A DNA stretch of 40,303 nt, taken from Methanocrinis alkalitolerans (GTDB lineage: Archaea; Halobacteriota; Methanosarcinia; Methanotrichales; Methanotrichaceae). The notes below the pieces were generated by a model, which was not told the DNA's origin, made no database searches, and worked only from the letters and a program-made list of their open reading frames with translations. Both the position numbers and the translations under genes were made by a program. The stretch lies in contig NZ_JARFPL010000023.1 in the NCBI RefSeq assembly GCF_029167205.1, positions 1 to 40,303 on the forward strand, given 5' to 3'. How positions within the stretch are numbered: position 1 is the stretch's first letter; every line of letters begins with the position of its first letter. Shown piece after piece: positions 24,915-34,109 of the stretch.

Positions 24915-25121
24915 CCTCCGGGGGAGCCTCATATCAGCTCTGCTCGATGGCTGGGGAGCGCCGCCCGCCCGTCTCCCGGAGCGCATAGCTCCAGGACCAC
25001 CCCCCCAGAAGGCCGAGGGTCGCGAATGATCAGGGGCTCTTGGGATGATGCCCCTCTCCTTCTGGGGATTTGGGCTCAAAATCAAGAATCAAGCCCGGTT
25101 CAGACCCTTTTTCAGAGAAGG

Positions 25122-25131
25122 CATTTATATC
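25122..25131 (+). promoter_or_regulatory. TATA box of the asd-ahbD operon
   Basis: CATTTATATC lies about 47 bp before the asd ATG, giving a leader of about 20 nt. The spacer from 24915 to 25121 holds no other feature that I can support. Confidence 0.45.
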
Positions 25132-25173
25132 AAGTCCGCGCCAAAAAGCCGTTGTCGTTCAAGGTGATCTTCT

Positions 25174-26202
25174 ATGGCCAAGATTAGAGCAGGCGTTCTT
25201 GGAGCTACGGGCGCGGTAGGGCAGCGTTTCATCGAACAGCTATGGGACCATCCCTGGTTTGAGCTCACAAGCCTTGCAGCCTCAGAGAGGAGTGCAGGAA
25301 AGAAGTACCGCGAGGCTGCACGATGGCGGCTGGAGCACGAGCTTCCCTCCGAGGTCGCTGAGATGACGGTCGTCAACGTCGACCCCAAGGAGGTGGAGGC
25401 GGACGTCGTCTTCTCGGCGCTCCCCGCCGACGAGGCGAAGAAGGTCGAGGCCGACTTCGCAAAGGCAGGGTTTGCAGTCGCGAGCAACGCCAGCGCATAC
25501 CGGGCAGAGCCGGACGTACCCCTGATGATCCCCGAGTGCAACGCCGACCACCTCGGCCTGGTCGAAGTCCAGCAGAAGAAGCGGGGGTGGGACGGCTACA
25601 TCGTCACAAACCCCAACTGCACCACTATCATGTTCGCCCTGACCCTCAAGCCCCTGATGCCTATGGATATCCAGAGGGTCATAGTCGCCTCGATGCAGGC
25701 GGTCAGCGGCGCCGGCTACGAGGGGGTCCCTTCCATGGCTATCCTGGGCAACATAATCCCCTTCATCTCCGGGGAGGAGGAGAAGGTGGAGCGGGAGGCC
25801 CAGAAGGTCCTGGGGACCTTCGACGGCGACCGGATCGTCGACGCCCCCTTCGCCGTCAGCGCCAGCTGCCACCGGGTCCCCGTCATGGACGGCCACACCG
25901 AGGCGATCTGGGCGGAGATGGCGACCGACCCCACCCCCGAAGAGGTGAGGGAGGCGTTCCTCAGCTTCAACCCCGGCCTCGGCGACCTCCCCACGGAGCC
26001 GAAGAGGCCGATCATCGTCCGGGACGAGCCGGACAGGCCCCAGCCGAGGCTCGACAGGAACGCCGGGAAGGGTATGGCCGTCTCCGTCGGCCGGATCCGG
26101 GAGGGGATCCGCTACATCGTCATGGGCCACAACACCGTCCGGGGCGCCGCCGGGGCGAGCGTCCTGAACGCGGAGATCCTCTCCAAGAAGGGAATGCTCT
26201 AG
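25174..26202 (+). CDS. asd: Aspartate-semialdehyde dehydrogenase
   Basis: 342 aa, normal length. It reduces aspartyl phosphate to aspartate semialdehyde with NADPH, the branch point to Lys, Met, Thr and Ile. Evidence: the Rossmann loop GATGAVGQRFIEQL (10-23), the active-site Cys149 in TNPNCTTIM, the substrate-binding SGAGYEGVPS, and the catalytic His region SCHRVPVMDGHTE. This is the archaeal/fungal type of the enzyme. The ATG at 25174 gives the usual N-terminus, MAKIRAGVLGATG. The radical SAM gene starts immediately after its stop (no spacing), so the two are co-transcribed. Confidence 0.95.
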   Translation: MAKIRAGVLGATGAVGQRFIEQLWDHPWFELTSLAASERSAGKKYREAARWRLEHELPSEVAEMTVVNVDPKEVEADVVFSALPADEAKKVEADFAKAGFAVASNASAYRAEPDVPLMIPECNADHLGLVEVQQKKRGWDGYIVTNPNCTTIMFALTLKPLMPMDIQRVIVASMQAVSGAGYEGVPSMAILGNIIPFISGEEEKVEREAQKVLGTFDGDRIVDAPFAVSASCHRVPVMDGHTEAIWAEMATDPTPEEVREAFLSFNPGLGDLPTEPKRPIIVRDEPDRPQPRLDRNAGKGMAVSVGRIREGIRYIVMGHNTVRGAAGASVLNAEILSKKGML

Positions 26203-27189
26203 ATGCTGATCATAGCCTGGGAGGTGACGGGGGCCTGTAACCTCTCCTGCGATTACTGCAGAGCCTCAGCGAAGGCCTCGCCGGAAGAGGGCGAGCTATC
26301 GACGAAGGAGGCGCTGGCCTTCATCGACGAGGTGGCCCCCAGGCGGCCGATGCTGATCCTCAGCGGCGGGGAGCCCCTCCTCCGGACCGACATATTCGAT
26401 ATCGCAAGATACGCTCGGGACCGGGGCGTCAGAGTATCCCTGGCGACGAACGGGACGCTCCTCTCGTTCGAGGCGGTCGAGAGGATGAAGGAGGCGGGTA
26501 TCATGCGGGTCTCCATCAGCCTCGACGGCCCCGCCCCCGAGATCCACGACCTAGCCAGGGGTCAGGGGTCCTTCGACCTCGCCATGAGAGGGATCGATAT
26601 CCTACGGGGGCGCATCGACTTCCAGATCAACATGACCGTCACCAAGGATAACCTTTCTTTGGTGGGTGCCACCATCGACCTGGCCGAGAAGCTCGGGGCC
26701 GTCGCGTTCCACCTCTTCTTCCTCGTCCCGACGGGAAGGGGGAGGGAGGATGAATTGGTGACCCCAGGAGAGCAGGATGAGATACTTCGGCAGGTGGCCC
26801 AAGATTCCAGGAACCGGAAGATCGAGGTTAAGGTCACCTGTGCCCCTCAGTACGGCCGTATCGCAAAAGAGGTCCTCACCGAGGCCGAGAGGAGGAGGGT
26901 GCCGGGGAGCGCCTGCCTCGCGGGGACGAACTTCGTCTTCGTATCCAGGACCGGAGACGTCACCCCCTGCGGCTACCTTCCGATCGTCGCCGGGAACATC
27001 AGGGAGGAGAAGTTCTCGGATATCTGGGATAATTCGCCTGTATTCGTCGACCTGCGAAAGAGGGAGCTAGTTGGAAAGTGTGGCGGATGCGACCGCCGGG
27101 AGGTCTGCGGCGGGTGCAGGGCGAGGGCCTACGCCTTGACCGGCGACTATCTCGAGTCTGACCCTCTATGCAGCTATCTGGAGGCCTGA
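26203..27189 (+). CDS. ahbD: AhbD-like radical SAM heme synthase
   Basis: 328 aa. Radical SAM core with the cluster motif C12-x3-C16-x2-C19 (ACNLSCDYCRASA), then SGGEPLLRTDIFDIARYA and SISLDGPAPEIHD. A C-terminal SPASM-type region holds further cysteines (TPCGYLPIVAGN, KCGGCDRREVCGGCRARA, DPLC) for a second iron-sulfur cluster. AhbD converts Fe-coproporphyrin III to heme by oxidative decarboxylation of two propionates in the siroheme-based pathway of archaea and sulfate reducers. The opening AWEVTGACNLSC with ELSTKEA fits AhbD better than AhbC, and the next gene belongs to the same pathway. The ATG abuts the asd stop. Confidence 0.82.
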   Translation: MLIIAWEVTGACNLSCDYCRASAKASPEEGELSTKEALAFIDEVAPRRPMLILSGGEPLLRTDIFDIARYARDRGVRVSLATNGTLLSFEAVERMKEAGIMRVSISLDGPAPEIHDLARGQGSFDLAMRGIDILRGRIDFQINMTVTKDNLSLVGATIDLAEKLGAVAFHLFFLVPTGRGREDELVTPGEQDEILRQVAQDSRNRKIEVKVTCAPQYGRIAKEVLTEAERRRVPGSACLAGTNFVFVSRTGDVTPCGYLPIVAGNIREEKFSDIWDNSPVFVDLRKRELVGKCGGCDRREVCGGCRARAYALTGDYLESDPLCSYLEA

Positions 27190-27193
27190 AATT

Positions 27194-27772
27194 TTGAAAT
27201 CCTTTTCAACCGGAGATGAGGGGATCGAGGGGAAGCGGATCGAGGATCAGGCTACCGGGGAGAAGGGGGGCGCAGATGAGAGGATCGAAGGCCGGCCTAT
27301 GGTGGCGGAAAGGCCCGACCTCGACGATCTCGACAGAAGGCTCCTCGAGATGGTCCAGGAGGAGTTCCCCCTGACGGCCCGGCCCTTCTTGGCCCTGGGA
27401 GAGGACCTGGGGATAGGCGAGGATGAGGCGATCAGGAGGGCAGAGAGGCTGCGGGACCAGGGGATCATAAGGAGGATCGGACCGATCCTGGACATGAGGC
27501 GGCTCGGATTTTCAGGGGTCCTCGTAGCCCTCCCCGTCTCCGATGGAAAGATGGAGGAGATGGCGGAGATCGTCAACGGCTTCCAGGAGATCTCTCACAA
27601 TTACCTCCGGCCCAACGAGACCAGGTTCAACATGTGGTTTACGATATCGGCCTCGCAGGCCAGGATCGAAGAGATCCTCTCGGAGATAAAAGAGAAGACT
27701 GGCCTCGACCAGCTCGTGCTGCCCACCGAGAGGATATTCAAGATCGGGGTGCGGTTCGATATCCCCGAATGA
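27194..27772 (+). CDS. AhbA/AhbB-type (Lrp/AsnC-like) siroheme decarboxylase subunit
   Basis: Up to 192 aa from a TTG at 27194; an ATG at 27299 (158 aa, MVAERPDLDDLDRRLLEMVQ) is the more family-like start because the first 35 residues are low-complexity. The winged-helix part has LDRRLLEMVQEEFPLTARPF and the ligand-binding half has NYLRPNETRFNMWFTIS, close to AhbA/AhbB/NirD-type proteins. AhbA and AhbB together decarboxylate siroheme to didecarboxysiroheme. Only one of the two is present here, so whether this is A or B, or works alone, cannot be said. It is 4 bp after ahbD if the TTG is used. Confidence 0.8.
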   Translation: MKSFSTGDEGIEGKRIEDQATGEKGGADERIEGRPMVAERPDLDDLDRRLLEMVQEEFPLTARPFLALGEDLGIGEDEAIRRAERLRDQGIIRRIGPILDMRRLGFSGVLVALPVSDGKMEEMAEIVNGFQEISHNYLRPNETRFNMWFTISASQARIEEILSEIKEKTGLDQLVLPTERIFKIGVRFDIPE

Positions 27773-27922
27773 GATATCTGGGGAAAGGCCCGGGTCCGCA
27801 TGGCGGGGAGAGCTGGTGGGACTGCGGTATCCTGAGAAGGCGACATCGCAGGACGGTCCGTCCCCGGCCGCCATAAGAAACCCGCCGAGATAGATTTTTT
27901 GGGGGCCCTGATCCGCAAAAGA

Positions 27923-29650
27923 TCAGGGGATAAGCTTCAATATCGCCATCGAGCGTCCCGCCAGGGGGACGCAGACGGCGTGTCTCTCCCCCCCGTCGGC
28001 CCCCCCCGCCGATAAGACGCTGAAACTATCGCCGGGCCGGAGGAGATCTTCCATCTTTCCTCCCTCGGGGGTGAGGTTTCGGTCGACGGTGACATACTCT
28101 TCCCTCGGTTCGCAGTCGAGGTTCATGGCGACGAGGATCTCGGTATCGTCCAGGACCCTGGAGTAGGCGAGGGTGCACCTGCCATCGATGGGGTGGCCGA
28201 AGTTCCGGCCGTCGCCGGAGACCTCCCGGAAGTACTGTCTACCATACCTGAGGGCCGGCTCCCTCTTCCTGATCTCGGCGATCCTGGATATCGATCTGTA
28301 GAGGGGATGCTCCGGGTTGAAGAAGTGGTGGCCTGTGGTCTTGAAGGCGCCCCACCCCCCCCCAAACATGCACTCCCGCAGATACTTGTCGTGGTCTCCC
28401 CCGCCGTCGAAGCCCTGCTCGGTCCCGTAGTAGATGCAGGGGATCCCCTGGCTTGTGAGAAGGTAGCCGACGGCGAGGAGCGCCTGATCCTGGTGGGGGT
28501 CTTCGAAGAGGAACCTCCCCTTAGGGGAGCGGCCTATCTGGTCGTGGTTGTCGACGAAGGTGACGAACCTCCTCCCCGCCTCGCCCCGGTCGGCGTAGAT
28601 GTCGGAGAACCTGGCGTACCTCTCCCTGAGGGCCGCGGGGTTTCGAAAGCCCTTGATCACCCATTCCAGCACCCCCCAGAGGGGGAAGTCCAGGGCGGCG
28701 TCCAGGGAGGGGAACCGCTCGTTGGTCCCCGGAATTCGGGCGTTTCGACCGATGTACTGGTCGATGAAGCTGTCCTCGCCGACGATCTCGCCGAAGAGAA
28801 AGAAGTTCTTCTTTCCGATCCTCTGGGCGTACTCCCGGATGGCGTTGCAGAATATGGCGGTGGACGACTCCTCCAGGTGCTTTGCCGCATCCAGGCGGTA
28901 GCCGTCGATGTCGGCTTCTGCGATCCAGTGCTTGTAGACGTCTATCAGCGCCTTCAAGACCTCTTTATTTGAGGTGTCCAGGTCTTTGAGGGAGAGGAAG
29001 TCGCCGTCCCTCGTCTCGGGGAAGGCGTCCCAGTTCCTGATCTCACCCTTTCTTCTATACCATTCGGGGTTCTCAAACTCCCTGGGCAAAACAGATCCGC
29101 CGTCCCCCTCCTCCGGGGTGTCTGACCGTCTCCAGAACCCGAAATCGAACCTCTGACCATCGCAGTAGTAGTAGGGGTACCCCCCAGGATACGCCCAGTT
29201 ATCCCCGGTATGGTTCATGACGACGTCCAGGATGACGCGGATCCCCTTCTTATGGGCTTTCTTGACGAGATCCTGGAGATCCTTCACGGTCCCGAACCTG
29301 GGGTCGACCTCCAGGAAGTTCTGCGTCCCGTAACCGTGATAGGTGTTCTCGCCGTCCCGGTTCCTGAATATCGGGCTGAGCCAGATGGCGGTGCAGCCGA
29401 GCCCCTTGATGTAATCCATCTTCTTCGATACCCCTTTGAGGGTCCCCCCCTGCCACCGGTCCCCCTCCGAGTCGTCTCTGTCCCGGGGGAGGCTCTCCTC
29501 GTAGGCTGGCCTCTTCTCATCGCCGTCGTTGAACCTGTCGACCATCAGGTGGTAGATGAACTGGTCCCTCCAGTCTGAAGGAGACGGATAGACCTCTCCC
29601 CGGGGCTGGAAGTCGACCCTATTTCGATCTTCCCTTCTATTTTTGGACAT
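27923..29650 (-). CDS. GH13 alpha-amylase family enzyme, cytoplasmic
   Basis: 575 aa. The glycoside hydrolase 13 motifs occur in order: region I DVVMNH (142-147), region II DGYRLDAAKH with nucleophile D254, region III FGEIVGED with acid/base E288, and region IV FVDNHD with D370. A C-terminal beta domain follows (~480-575). There is no signal peptide, so it likely acts on intracellular glycogen-type glucans or maltodextrins; exact specificity is not readable. The ATG at 29650 is used. It stands alone on the minus strand, about 330 bp from the upstream dehydrogenase-like gene. Confidence 0.88.
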   Translation of the reverse strand: MSKNRREDRNRVDFQPRGEVYPSPSDWRDQFIYHLMVDRFNDGDEKRPAYEESLPRDRDDSEGDRWQGGTLKGVSKKMDYIKGLGCTAIWLSPIFRNRDGENTYHGYGTQNFLEVDPRFGTVKDLQDLVKKAHKKGIRVILDVVMNHTGDNWAYPGGYPYYYCDGQRFDFGFWRRSDTPEEGDGGSVLPREFENPEWYRRKGEIRNWDAFPETRDGDFLSLKDLDTSNKEVLKALIDVYKHWIAEADIDGYRLDAAKHLEESSTAIFCNAIREYAQRIGKKNFFLFGEIVGEDSFIDQYIGRNARIPGTNERFPSLDAALDFPLWGVLEWVIKGFRNPAALRERYARFSDIYADRGEAGRRFVTFVDNHDQIGRSPKGRFLFEDPHQDQALLAVGYLLTSQGIPCIYYGTEQGFDGGGDHDKYLRECMFGGGWGAFKTTGHHFFNPEHPLYRSISRIAEIRKREPALRYGRQYFREVSGDGRNFGHPIDGRCTLAYSRVLDDTEILVAMNLDCEPREEYVTVDRNLTPEGGKMEDLLRPGDSFSVLSAGGADGGERHAVCVPLAGRSMAILKLIP

Positions 29651-29982
29651 GATCCTTCACCTGCAACTATATAATTTGTTGATGATATCCTGATTTGGAA
29701 GGCGGGCCCAACGAAGATCCGCGGAGAATACGATATTATCGATATCTTCTGGACCTTTCAGGATATATCAGACCACCACACTTCTTTATAAAAGAAGATA
29801 TGATCTCTTAATTATATGTAACTTTTGGGCGATAGATAGGCGAGGAGGCGTCCGATGGCCGGGTTTGGGCGGCCGCGAGGAGAGGTCCGGGTTGAAGATC
29901 CCGGCCCCTGGAGCCGTTCCCACCGGGGGATCCTCCGGGTCGAAGCTCCAGGGGCGGGTTACGACCCGGCCTTTTCGGGGTC
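29651..29982 (-). other. Spacer with inverted repeats
   Basis: No gene is seen here. CTTCTTT-ATA-AAAGAAG at 29781-29797 is a perfect 7-bp inverted repeat around a TATA-like core. CGGGGTC/GACCCCG at about 29975-29991 forms a hairpin that overlaps the stop codon of the 29983 gene and may mark its transcript end. AT-rich DNA near 29655-29690 could hold the amylase promoter. Confidence 0.45.
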
Positions 29983-31113
29983 TTAGACCCCGACGTGGAG
30001 GATCCTGTAGATCGCCCCGGCAAAATCGTCAGATACGAGAAGGGACCCGTCGTCCATCACCATAAGGTCCACAGGCCTTCCCCAGGCCTCCCTCCCCTGG
30101 AGCCACCCCTCGGCGAACACGTCGTAGCCAGCAGCCCTCCCGTCCTCGAGACTGACGGTCGTCACCCGGTAGCCGATGGGGTCGGCCCGGTTCCAGGATC
30201 CGTGCTCGGCGATGAAGATCGCGCCCCGGCGCTCCGGCGGGAAGGCCGTCCCCGAATAGAACCTCATCCCGAGAGCGGCGACGTGGGGTCCCAGTTTCAT
30301 CTCCGGGGAGACGAACTCGCCGCAACCCCTCGACGCGCCGAAGGCGGGGTCGGGTACTCCGGCGTGGCAGAAGGGAAAGCCGAAGTGGAGCCCCGCCACA
30401 GCGGCCCGGTTCAGCTCGTCGGGAGGGAGGTCGTCCCCCATCCAGTCGCGGCCGTTGTCGGTGAACCAGAGCTCCCCCGTCCCGGGGTGCCAGTCGAAGC
30501 CGACGGTGTTCCTGACGCCCCGGGCGAAGATCTCGAAGTTTCCGCCGTCGGGGTCCATCCTGGTGATGGTGGCATAGGGGTCGCCGGGGTCGCAGACGTT
30601 GCAGGGGGCGCCGATGGCGACGTAGAGCTTGCCGTCGGGGCCGAAGGCGATGAACCTCCAGCCGTGGGACCTCTCCCTCGGGAGGTCGTCCTTGACGACT
30701 ATGGGCACGGGCGGATCCCCCAGCCTCGCCTCGATCCCGTCGAACCTGAGGATCCGGCTCACCTCGGCGACGTACAACGACCCGTCCCGGAAGGCGACGC
30801 CGTTGGGAAGGTCGAGCCCTTCGGCTATGACGAAGACCTCGCCGGGATCGATCCGGCCGTTCCCGTCCTCATCTCTTATGGCGTATACCCTCCCCTGAGA
30901 CCGCGTCCCCACGAATACCGTCCCTTCGGCGCCGAGGGCGAGGGACCGGGCGCCGGGAACGTCGGCGGCGTAGACCTCGATCTCGAAGCCCGGCGGAAGC
31001 TCGATCAGGTCGATGGGAAGGTCTCTACCTCCTCCCTGGGGGGCGTTCAGATAGACCAGGGCAAAAAGGAAGAGGAGGGCGGGGACGAGGAGCTTTCTGG
31101 GCTGGAGGGTCAT
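29983..31113 (-). CDS. Sugar/sorbosone dehydrogenase-like beta-propeller, exported
   Basis: 376 aa. The N-terminal hydrophobic segment (LLVPALLFLFALVYL, residues 8-22) is a signal or anchor. The rest is a six-bladed beta-propeller of the soluble glucose/sorbosone dehydrogenase family: LPPGFEIEVYA, LPNGVAFRDGSLYVAE, RSHGWRFIAFGPDGKLYVAI, ARGVRNTVGFDWHPGTGELW, IAEHGSWNR, GRPVDLMVMDDGSLLVSDD. Bacterial members use PQQ. Methanogens are not known to make PQQ, so the cofactor and reaction here are open and the name should be read as a fold assignment. Start at ATG 31113. Confidence 0.78.
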   Translation of the reverse strand: MTLQPRKLLVPALLFLFALVYLNAPQGGGRDLPIDLIELPPGFEIEVYAADVPGARSLALGAEGTVFVGTRSQGRVYAIRDEDGNGRIDPGEVFVIAEGLDLPNGVAFRDGSLYVAEVSRILRFDGIEARLGDPPVPIVVKDDLPRERSHGWRFIAFGPDGKLYVAIGAPCNVCDPGDPYATITRMDPDGGNFEIFARGVRNTVGFDWHPGTGELWFTDNGRDWMGDDLPPDELNRAAVAGLHFGFPFCHAGVPDPAFGASRGCGEFVSPEMKLGPHVAALGMRFYSGTAFPPERRGAIFIAEHGSWNRADPIGYRVTTVSLEDGRAAGYDVFAEGWLQGREAWGRPVDLMVMDDGSLLVSDDFAGAIYRILHVGV

Positions 31114-31198
31114 GATATCATCACCATCTCGATCTCTCTTTGTAAATCTATTCCGCCTTCATCCGTTACAAGCTCTTCGGGACGAAATCGGTTCTATA

Positions 31199-31278
31199 GT
31201 TCTAATAGGTAGGGATGATATATTCTTCGTCCCCGAAGTTGAGGCGGTTTTAGAGCTGGGCTCTTCGGGTTCTAATAG
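31199..31278. repeat. Direct repeat GTTCTAATAG, two copies 70 bp apart
   Basis: Identical decamers at 31199-31208 and 31269-31278, with a small hairpin AGAGC-TGG-GCTCT (31252-31264) between them. They lie in the divergent region between the dehydrogenase-like gene and cdc48 and could be regulator sites. Confidence 0.4.
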
Positions 31279-31343
31279 AGCTAATCCGTCTTCAAAATAC
31301 GTTGCCGTCGTCGAATGAGGAGAATACTTAACTAGAAACTCGT

Positions 31344-31353
31344 CCATAAATAG
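31344..31353 (+). promoter_or_regulatory. TATA box of the Cdc48 gene
   Basis: CCATAAATAG lies about 27 bp before the ATG at 31376, suggesting an almost leaderless transcript. Confidence 0.45.
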
Positions 31354-31375
31354 CGGTCGAGAGGGTGTTTTAGAG

Positions 31376-33664
31376 ATGACCGACTCCGAATCCATCCGGC
31401 TGAAGATCATAGAGGCTGACCAGAGGGACGTGGGAAAGGGGATCGTGCGGATCAGCGAGCGGCAGATGGCCGACCTGGGGCTCGTCGAGTACGACGTGGT
31501 GAACATAAAGGGCGGAAAGCCCACCAGCGCCCTCGCGGCTAAGGCCTACCCCACCGACGAGGATATGGAAGTCGTCAGGATGGACGGCCTCATCAGGTCC
31601 AACTCCAGCTCCTCCATCGGCCAGTTCGTCGAGGTCTCGAAGGCCGAGTGGTCCCCGGCGGAGAAGGTGACCCTCGCCCCCGTAGGTCGCGGGATCCAGA
31701 TCGATATCCCCAGCGAGACCCTGACGAAGGTCTTCTCGGGAAGGCCCGTCTCCAAGGGGGACATCATCTCCACCACCACCCTCCGGCGGCCGGCGAGCGC
31801 GCAAGCCTCTGGGAAGGACTCGATGTTCGACGAGATCTTCAAGAGGCCCGAGAGGGGTTCGGCCTTCGGCTTCGGAGAGGTGAAGATGAGGGTCCTCTCC
31901 ACCGTCCCCTCGGGGACTATGGTGAGGATATCTGCCGATACGAAGATCGAGCTGATCGCCCGGGCCGTCGACGCCCGGCAGGCGGCGGAGGTCGTCTACG
32001 AGGATCTGGGGGGGATGAAGCACGCCATCCAGAGGGTCCGGGAGATGATCGAGCTCCCCCTCAAGCATCCGGAGCTCTTCGAGAGGCTGGGGATCGACCC
32101 CCCCAGGGGCGTCCTCCTCCATGGCCCCCCGGGGACGGGGAAGACTATGCTGGCGAAGGCCGTCGCCAACGAGTCCAGCGCCCACTTCGCCTCGATCAAC
32201 GGCCCCGAGGTCGTCTCCAAGTACTACGGCGAGTCGGAGAAGAGGATAAGAGAGGTCTTCGAGGATTCGGAGAGGAACGCACCTGCGATCATATTCCTCG
32301 ACGAGCTCGACTCCATCGCCCCCAAGAGAGAGGAGGTCGCCGGGGAGATGGAGCGGAGGATGGTAGCCCAGCTCCTATCCCTCATGGACGGCCTCAAAGA
32401 GAGGACGAACGTCATCGTCATCGGGGCGACGAACAGGCCCGACGCCGTCGACCCGGCCCTCAGAAGGCCGGGGAGGTTCGACCGGGAGATCGAGCTAGGG
32501 GTCCCCGACTTCGAGGGGAGGCGCGAGATCCTCCAGATCCATACGAGGGGGATGCCTCTGGCCGAGGACGTCGACCTCGACGAGTTCGCCCAGCTGACCT
32601 ACGGCTTCGTCGGAGCCGACATCGCCGCCTTCACGAGGGAAGCGGCGATGAACGCCCTTCGGCGGGTCCTCCCAAAAATCGACCTCGACCTGCCGACGAT
32701 TCCTGCCGAGATCCTCGAAGAGCTGGTGGTTACCAGGGGCGACCTGTCGTCGGCGATCCACGAAGTCTCCCCCAGCGCCCTGCGGGAGATCCTCATCGAG
32801 GTGCCGAACGTCACCTGGGCCGACGTCGGCGGCCTTGAAGAGGTGAAGCAGCTCCTCGTCGAGGCCGTCGAGTGGCCCCTGGTCTACGGCGAGAACTTCA
32901 GGAGGCTCGGTATCGACGCTCCCAAGGGCGTCCTCCTCTACGGCCCGCCGGGGACGGGAAAGACGCTCCTCGCCAAGGCCGTCGCCAACGAGTCCAACGC
33001 CAACTTCATCACGACGAAGGGGTCCGAGATCCTCTCGAAGTGGTACGGCGAGAGCGAGCGGCATATCGCCGAGATCTTCAGAAAGGCGCGGCAGGTGGCC
33101 CCTGCAATAGTATTCCTCGATGAGCTCGACTCCCTCGCCCCCATCCGGGGCGGCGGTGCCGGGGAGCCCCACGTCACCGAGAGGATAGTAAACCAGCTCC
33201 TCTCCGAGATCGACGGGATGGAGGAGCTTCGGGGCGTCGTCGTAATAGCCGCCACCAACCGCCCCGACATAATCGATCCCGCCCTGGTGAGGCCCGGAAG
33301 GTTTGACGAATTGATCATGGTCCCGGTCCCAGACGCCGCATCGAGGAAGAAGATCTTCGCCGTCCACACCGGGAAGATGCCCCTGGCCGATGACGTCGAT
33401 CTCGATGAACTCGTCGAGAAGACCCAGGAGTATACGGGGGCCGACATCGCCTCTATATGCAGGAAGGCGGGGAGGCTCGCCCTCCGGGAGGATATGAACG
33501 CCGTCGAGGTGAGAAAGAGCCACTTCCTCGCCGCCCTGGAGGATGTGGGCCCCTCCGTCACCCCCGACACCATGAGGCATTATGCGAAGCTCTCGGGGGA
33601 GCTACGAAAGAAGGGGTCCCGGGCCGTCGAGAAGGCGGCGGAGGACGTGGATGGGGCAAGGTAG
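31376..33664 (+). CDS. Cdc48/VAT-type AAA ATPase with two AAA modules
   Basis: 762 aa, the standard archaeal size. An N-terminal Cdc48 domain pair (1-~185) starts with LKIIEADQRDVGKGIVRI. The D1 module has P-loop GPPGTGKT (250-257), Walker B IIFLDELDSIAP and ATNRPDAVDPALRRPGRFDR. The D2 module has P-loop GPPGTGKT (523-530), IVFLDELDSLAP and ATNRPDIIDPALVRPGRFDE. All ATP-binding and arginine-finger residues look intact. These hexameric unfoldases pull apart substrate proteins, often feeding the archaeal proteasome. The C-terminus lacks an obvious HbYX proteasome-docking end (it ends in DVDGAR). Appears monocistronic. Confidence 0.95.
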   Translation: MTDSESIRLKIIEADQRDVGKGIVRISERQMADLGLVEYDVVNIKGGKPTSALAAKAYPTDEDMEVVRMDGLIRSNSSSSIGQFVEVSKAEWSPAEKVTLAPVGRGIQIDIPSETLTKVFSGRPVSKGDIISTTTLRRPASAQASGKDSMFDEIFKRPERGSAFGFGEVKMRVLSTVPSGTMVRISADTKIELIARAVDARQAAEVVYEDLGGMKHAIQRVREMIELPLKHPELFERLGIDPPRGVLLHGPPGTGKTMLAKAVANESSAHFASINGPEVVSKYYGESEKRIREVFEDSERNAPAIIFLDELDSIAPKREEVAGEMERRMVAQLLSLMDGLKERTNVIVIGATNRPDAVDPALRRPGRFDREIELGVPDFEGRREILQIHTRGMPLAEDVDLDEFAQLTYGFVGADIAAFTREAAMNALRRVLPKIDLDLPTIPAEILEELVVTRGDLSSAIHEVSPSALREILIEVPNVTWADVGGLEEVKQLLVEAVEWPLVYGENFRRLGIDAPKGVLLYGPPGTGKTLLAKAVANESNANFITTKGSEILSKWYGESERHIAEIFRKARQVAPAIVFLDELDSLAPIRGGGAGEPHVTERIVNQLLSEIDGMEELRGVVVIAATNRPDIIDPALVRPGRFDELIMVPVPDAASRKKIFAVHTGKMPLADDVDLDELVEKTQEYTGADIASICRKAGRLALREDMNAVEVRKSHFLAALEDVGPSVTPDTMRHYAKLSGELRKKGSRAVEKAAEDVDGAR

Positions 33665-33783
33665 AGGGCGAGGAAGAGATTGCATGAAGACTGAGGAAGA
33701 AAAAGGGACGGGTGGCAGAGGGCCATCCTCTCTGGATGGGATCTGTCCCCCTCCCCAGCATGGAACGGACCGGTCGATCTGAT

Positions 33784-34098
33784 CTAGTCCTTTGCTATTC
33801 TCTTTCCCGCGAAGTAGAGGAGACCGCCGCCGAGGACGACGCCTATGATGGCGGAGAGGACGTACGCGATGACGGCTCCACCGGTCGACTCGTCGCCCTC
33901 GAAGGCGTAGTCAGGGAGGGGTGCTCTCTGCCAGAAGGAGGATAGCTCCTCAAGCCCCCGGGGGACGTACCCCAGCTTCTCTTCGATCTCCTCGTTGCCC
34001 CACTCGCCGAAGGTCTCTCCGGTGGCGATGAGCCCCAGGGGCACCAGGACAACCAGGATCAGAAGGCCTATGACCATGTTTCTTATCGACTTATCCAT
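33784..34098 (-). CDS. PDGLE-domain / CbiN-like small subunit of metal ECF transporter
   Basis: 104 aa with two membrane helices (residues ~9-27 and ~76-97) and an outside loop containing APLPDYAFEG, the PDGLE-type motif found in CbiN/NikN-like proteins. These small proteins help CbiM or NikM load Co2+ or Ni2+. It starts 11 bp after the cbiM stop in the same direction, so they are one unit. A weaker match to PDGLE than the classic motif is the main uncertainty. Confidence 0.72.
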   Translation of the reverse strand: MDKSIRNMVIGLLILVVLVPLGLIATGETFGEWGNEEIEEKLGYVPRGLEELSSFWQRAPLPDYAFEGDESTGGAVIAYVLSAIIGVVLGGGLLYFAGKRIAKD

Positions 34099-34109
34099 GA
34101 ATCATCACC

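Noticed and set aside
31247..31257. GTTTTAGAGCT, identical to the start of a well-known Cas9 crRNA repeat
   Set aside because: It occurs once, with no regularly spaced copies and no cas genes; a chance match.
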